In this document: piece after piece, positions 31,093 through 34,242 of the stretch
Layout: each line of letters opens with the position of its first letter
Numbering within the stretch: the stretch's first letter is position 1
From: Oscillospiraceae bacterium
Lineage (GTDB): Bacteria > Bacillota_A > Clostridia > Oscillospirales > Oscillospiraceae
Assembly: GCA_017381835.1 (NCBI GenBank)
Contig: JAFOBK010000116.1
Span: 1-34,242 of the forward strand
Reading direction: 5' to 3'
Length of the DNA: 34,242 nt
Notes under the pieces: generated by a model
Seen by the model: the letters and a program-made list of their open reading frames with translations, nothing else
What the model was told of the DNA's origin: nothing
The model's database searches: none
Program-made: the position numbers and the translations under genes

Positions 31093-32133
31093 ATGCAATA
31101 TTTCCATAATGATTATAATGAGATGTGCCATCCTGCCGTTTTGCAGAAAATGCAGGAAAATATGGGAAAGCAGATGGGCGGATATGGCATTGATACTGCT
31201 TGTGAACATGCTGCGGATATGATTCGCCAGGCGTGCAAAAAGGATGATTTGTTTGTACATTTCCTTGTGGGCGGCACACAGACCAATCTGACTGTGATCG
31301 CTGCTGCGCTGCGCCCCCATCAGGCGGCAATTGGTGCGGACACTGCCCATATCAATGTCCATGAAACCGGTGCAATTGAGGCAACGGGACATAAGGTAAT
31401 TGGACTTCCTACCAATGATGGCAAAATCAATGCAGCGCAAATTCGCAATGCATTGGATATGCATTTTGCCGATGAAGCTCATGAACATATTCCTCAGCCG
31501 AAACTTGTGTATATTTCCAATCCCACAGAGCTTGGTACTATTTATTCCAGAAAAGAACTGGAAGAAATTTCTGCCGCTTGCAAGGAATACAAACTCTATT
31601 TGTTTGTGGACGGTGCCCGTTTAGGCTACGGCCTGGCAGCAAATGGAAATGATCTGACTTTTGCTGATTTGGCTCGCCTGACGGATGTATTTTACATTGG
31701 CGGTACCAAGGTTGGTGCTATGTTCGGTGAAGCGGTTGTGATTTCCAATCCGGTTTTGGCGGAAGATTTCCGCTATATCATGAAGCAGCACGGTGCAATG
31801 CTGGCAAAGGGCTGGCTGCTGGGTTTGCAGTATGAGGCGCTGATGGAGAATGATCTGTATCTTCAGATTGCTGCCCATGCGGATACTATGGCAGATAAGA
31901 TCCGTGCGACTTTGTCGGAACTGAATTATCCTCTGTTGGTTGAAGGCGTTACCAATCAGATTTTCCCCATTCTCCCGGATGACCTGCTGGATAAACTGAA
32001 AGAGGACTTTACCTTTAGCGAACAGCTGCGTGTAGATGAATCCCACCGTGCTGTGCGTTTCTGCACAAGCTGGGCAACCAAGGAAGAATCTGTGGATGCT
32101 CTGTGCGATGCATTGAAAAAATTGTCTGTTTGA
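31093..32133 (+). CDS. Low-specificity threonine aldolase family PLP enzyme
   Basis: Fold-type I PLP enzyme of the beta-eliminating lyase / threonine aldolase family, which would cleave L-threonine or allo-threonine to glycine and acetaldehyde. FHNDYNEMCHPAVLQKM at the start corresponds to the RSDTxTxPT region of LtaE. FLVGGTQTNLTVIAAALRP is the cofactor site, LFVDGARLGYGL has the pyridine-binding Asp and Arg, and YIGGTKVGAMFGE carries Lys206 for PLP. VRFCTSWATKEESVDAL closes the C-terminal domain. Length 346 is typical. The start follows GAGGTG. This clostridial subgroup is divergent from E. coli LtaE, so the exact substrate is uncertain. Confidence 0.9.
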   Translation: MQYFHNDYNEMCHPAVLQKMQENMGKQMGGYGIDTACEHAADMIRQACKKDDLFVHFLVGGTQTNLTVIAAALRPHQAAIGADTAHINVHETGAIEATGHKVIGLPTNDGKINAAQIRNALDMHFADEAHEHIPQPKLVYISNPTELGTIYSRKELEEISAACKEYKLYLFVDGARLGYGLAANGNDLTFADLARLTDVFYIGGTKVGAMFGEAVVISNPVLAEDFRYIMKQHGAMLAKGWLLGLQYEALMENDLYLQIAAHADTMADKIRATLSELNYPLLVEGVTNQIFPILPDDLLDKLKEDFTFSEQLRVDESHRAVRFCTSWATKEESVDALCDALKKLSV

Positions 32134-32190
32134 TGCCGTTTATTCATAAAAAGGCAATATTATGATAGTATATTCAGTGTGGAAAGGGTG

Positions 32191-33450
32191 ATGAGGTTGC
32201 TGGAAGTAAATAAAAAGACATTATTTCGTATTTTCATTGGTGCAGCCGGCTGCATTGTTCTGTATTGGCTGCTGAATGAAACAGAAAATGTAAAACGCGT
32301 TTTAGGTGCTGTTTTAGATATTCTCTCTCCGTTTATTACCGGCGGATGTATTGCGTTCATTCTGAATGTTCCAATGCGTTTCTTTGAAAACAAGCTTACG
32401 AAGATCGAAGCGGCTGGTATGCGGCGTGCAGTAGCGCTGTTGTTGACTTTTATTTCGGTTGCGCTGGTTTTGGGTGGCGTGTTCTGGCTGCTGATTCCTC
32501 AGCTGGTGGATACCATTGAAGCGTTTATGCCTGCAGTTTATGAATTTTTGCAGGAAACCGCTGTGTATATCGATGAAGTAATCAGCGAATAGCCTGAGGC
32601 AATGAGTTTTCTGCAGAACTTCGCTGATGGTGGCTCTTTTGATCTGGCTGCATTGGTGCAGAAAATTGTCACTTGGTTGGGTGATCGCGTTTCGACCATT
32701 TTGCAGGGTGCCGCATCGGCCCTTAGCCGCGTTGCATCCTTTGCTATGGATCTGTTTGTGGCTATCGTTTTCGCTGTCTATTGTCTTTTCCAAAAGGAAA
32801 CCCTTGCACGGCAGGGAAGAAAGATCCTTTACGCTTTTACAAAAGAGCGTTTTGCTGACAGACTGATTCATATCCTGAGATTGTCCAATTCCACGTTCTC
32901 CAATTTCCTGTCTGGTCAGTGTATCGAGGTTTGTATTTTGGGTGTAATGATCGCTGTGTCCATGGCGATCCTGAAAATGCCCTATATCCCTCTGGTTAGC
33001 GTATTGGTAGCTGTAACCGCCTTTGTTCCTATTGTTGGTGCTTGGGTTGGCTGTGCAGTTGGCGCTTTCTTTATGCTGGTCAGCGATCCTATGCAGGCTG
33101 TTTGGTTCCTTGTAATGTTCCTGGTTGTGCAGCAGATTGAGGGTAATTTGATTTATCCCAAGGTTGTCGGCACCTCTATTGGCTTGTCCGGTATGTGGGT
33201 TATCGTCGCGATTTCTGTTGGCGGTGATCTGTTCGGTATTGTTGGCATGCTGCTGATGATTCCCTTTGCCTCTGTGATCCAGACTATCCTCAGAGAAGAT
33301 GTTGCGATACGCGTATATCAGCGCAAGATCAATCCTGAGAAGCTGGAAGCACAGCCGCCGATTCTGCGTTCCCACTTGAAAGAAAACCGGGAAAAGAATA
33401 AGCAAAAGCGTCAGATTCGCAGAAATATCAAAAAGCAAAATAAGAAATAA
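32191..33450 (+). pseudogene. AI-2E family transporter interrupted by an in-frame TAG codon
   Basis: Membrane protein of the AI-2E transporter (PerM/YueF-like) family. The N-terminal part (KKTLFRIFIGAAGCIVLYWLL, ILSPFITGGCIAFILNVPMRFFE, ALLLTFISVALVLGGVFWLLIPQLVDTIEAF) ends EVISE, then TAG at 32590-32592. The same frame continues PEAMSFLQNFADG and runs to 33450 with the family core NLIYPKVVGTSIGLSGMWVIVAISVGGDLFGIVGMLLMIPFASVI in pieces. Joined length is about 420, normal for the family, so one codon breaks an otherwise intact gene. C-to-T at a CAG would explain it. ATG 32602, with GAGG two bases before it, could allow weak reinitiation. Start: ATG 32191 behind AAAGGG, but TTG 32197 is possible. 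Alternatives: base error, readthrough, or a recent nonsense mutation. Confidence 0.85.
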
Positions 33451-33453
33451 AAG

Positions 33454-33486
33454 AAAGGCGATGGATCTTATGATCCATCGCCTTTT
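33454..33486. terminator. Bidirectional terminator between the AI-2E gene and the 51-codon ORF
   Basis: AAAGGCGATGGATC (33454-33467) and its complement (33472-33485) enclose TTAT; T-runs follow on both strands. It starts three bases after the AI-2E stop and overlaps the stop of the minus-strand small ORF. Confidence 0.93.
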
Positions 33487-33640
33487 AAATTTGGGTAAAT
33501 TCGTAATCTTCAAATTTTAAACGGTCGCCGATGTCAACGCCATAAGGAAGCAGAGCGATTGCCACTTCGGAAACAACACCGGTGGCGTCATACTTGACAT
33601 AAGCATAGTCACCGCGAATATCAACCACAGTACAGAGCAT
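33485..33640 (-). CDS. Small HypC-like protein, 51 residues
   Basis: A short minus-strand ORF with AAAGGAG six bases before ATG 33640 and TAA at 33485-33487. It begins MLCTVVDIRGDYAYVKYDAT and continues VVSEVAIALLPYGVDIGDRL, ending KFEDYEFTQI. The alternation of VVDI, GDYAYV, VALLP and VGD-like segments resembles the HypC/HupF OB-fold, but Cys is at position 3 rather than 2 and the C-terminal helix of HypC is missing. So a HypC hydrogenase-maturation role is doubtful. It lies just after the nifJ terminator with no obvious promoter, so it may depend on readthrough from nifJ. Confidence 0.7.
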   Translation of the reverse strand: MLCTVVDIRGDYAYVKYDATGVVSEVAIALLPYGVDIGDRLKFEDYEFTQI

Positions 33641-33656
33641 AGAGTTCTCCTTTATG

Positions 33657-33687
33657 AAAACCCTCCCCTGGAAATCCAGGGGAGGGT
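33657..33687 (-). terminator. Terminator after nifJ
   Basis: CCCTCCCCTGG and CCAGGGGAGGG form an 11-pair stem around a four-base loop (33661-33686), followed on the minus strand by TTTT. It is about 23 bases after the nifJ stop and ends just before the ribosome site of the 51-codon ORF. Confidence 0.9.
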
Positions 33688-33709
33688 AAATGCTAATTAG
33701 GGTTAAGGA

Positions 33710-34242
33710 TTAGTCCTTGTACAGGTCAACCAGCTTGACCAGGTGCTCGTAACGCTCCTTAGCAGCAGCCTCGTTCTTAGCGAACAGTTCGGTTGCACGC
33801 TCGGGGAACTCACGAGTCAGACGAGCATAACGTGCTTCGTTCATCAGGAACTCCTGGTAGCCGCCCTTAGGTGCCTTGGAGTCCAGAGTGAACTTGCCGG
33901 TCTCCTTGGAAGGATCGAAGCGGAACAGGTTCCAGTAACCGCAGTCGACAGCCTTCTTCATTTCAGCCTGGCAGTTCATCATGCCGCCCTTGATGGAGTG
34001 CATCTCACAGGGAGCGTAGCCGATGATCAGGGAAGGACCGTTGTAAGCTTCTGCCTCGCAGATAGCCTTGATGGTCTGAGCCTGGTTTGCGCCCATAGCG
34101 ATCTGAGCAACGTAAACATAGCCGTAGCTCATTGCGATCTCGGACAGGGACTTCTTCTTGGTTTCCTTACCGGAAGCTGCGAACTGAGCAACCTGGCCGA
34201 TGTTGGAAGCCTTGGAAGCCTGACCGCCGGTGTTGGAGTAAA
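33710..34242 (-). CDS. nifJ: Pyruvate:ferredoxin (flavodoxin) oxidoreductase, C-terminal part (5' end outside window)
   Basis: The minus-strand frame entering at the right edge reads YSNTGGQASKASNIGQVAQF, then GYVYVAQIAMGANQAQTIKAI, PSLIIGYAPCEMHSIKGGM, GYWNLFRFDPS and RYARLTREFPERATELF, ending LVDLYKD with TAA. These are the thiamine-diphosphate domain (the NTGGQ block) and C-terminal domain of homodimeric PFOR, which splits pyruvate to acetyl-CoA and CO2 and reduces ferredoxin. CEMH carries the conserved Cys near the third [4Fe-4S] cluster. About 177 of roughly 1,180 residues are in the window. Its presence implies anaerobic fermentation. Codon use is strongly biased, as in tig, which suggests high expression. 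An internal ATG at 34132 is not the real start. Confidence 0.96.
   Translation of the reverse strand, partial: YSNTGGQASKASNIGQVAQFAASGKETKKKSLSEIAMSYGYVYVAQIAMGANQAQTIKAICEAEAYNGPSLIIGYAPCEMHSIKGGMMNCQAEMKKAVDCGYWNLFRFDPSKETGKFTLDSKAPKGGYQEFLMNEARYARLTREFPERATELFAKNEAAAKERYEHLVKLVDLYKD

Noticed and set aside
33485..33640. The 51-codon ORF as a true HypC hydrogenase maturation factor
   Set aside because: HypC needs Cys directly after the initiator Met and a C-terminal helix; here Cys is third and the protein is about 20-30 residues short, with no hyp genes in view.

Overview
The window comes from a strictly anaerobic, endospore-forming Clostridia genome, probably of the Oscillospirales/Ruminococcaceae type. 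The evidence is a SpoIIID gene with an upstream sequence that fits a sigma-E promoter, a pyruvate:ferredoxin oxidoreductase, a class III (anaerobic) NrdG activase, a type III glutamine synthetase, GGGAGG/AAGGAG-type Shine-Dalgarno sites, and consensus sigma-A promoters. It looks like ordinary chromosome: I see no phage, transposon, integron or CRISPR signature, and no gene-free stretch over 300 bases.

Layout. (1) 1-5420: end of rplS and its terminator, then a tightly packed plus-strand operon lepB-rbgA-rnhB-yraN-M19 dipeptidase-threonine-synthase-like protein-metallophosphoesterase. (2) 5438-11899: the protein-quality-control operon tig-clpP-clpX-lon-engB, behind an extended -10 promoter, with hairpins before clpX and before lon. 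(3) 11901-13480 (minus): a PfoR-type PTS IIC membrane protein, translationally coupled to a NUDIX hydrolase. (4) 13582-15884: divergent from it, pncB, a six-helix membrane protein resembling an ECF S component, and a GIY-YIG protein. (5) 15911-19249 (minus): an AbrB-fold regulator, a YnbB-type PLP lyase and a DMT exporter in one operon, preceded by a YugP-type zinc peptidase. (6) 19281-24146: a PAP2 phosphatase, alpha/beta hydrolase, nrdG and dut, then a Na/phosphate symporter with a PhoU tail. (7) 24148-27790: type III glutamine synthetase (minus) and an aminotransferase (plus), divergently transcribed. (8) 27833-31063: GtrA protein, tRNA-Leu(GAG), a nucleotidyltransferase, rsmE, rlmH (minus), a 38-codon small ORF, and spoIIID (minus). 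(9) 31093-34242: threonine-aldolase-like enzyme, an AI-2E family transporter broken by an in-frame TAG, a 51-codon HypC-like small ORF (minus), and the 3' end of nifJ (minus).

Most genes are housekeeping: secretion, ribosome maturation (RbgA, EngB, RsmE, RlmH), proteostasis, NAD and nitrogen metabolism. The less ordinary items are: a threonine-synthase relative that lacks the PLP lysine; two small genes that are easily missed (30569-30685 and 33485-33640); phased TTTCATA repeats over the leader of the AbrB-type gene, whose -35 box lies in the loop of the upstream terminator; and a single amber codon inside a transporter gene, in a window where none of 39 recognisable genes ends in TAG. I did not find one large, clearly new multi-gene system.
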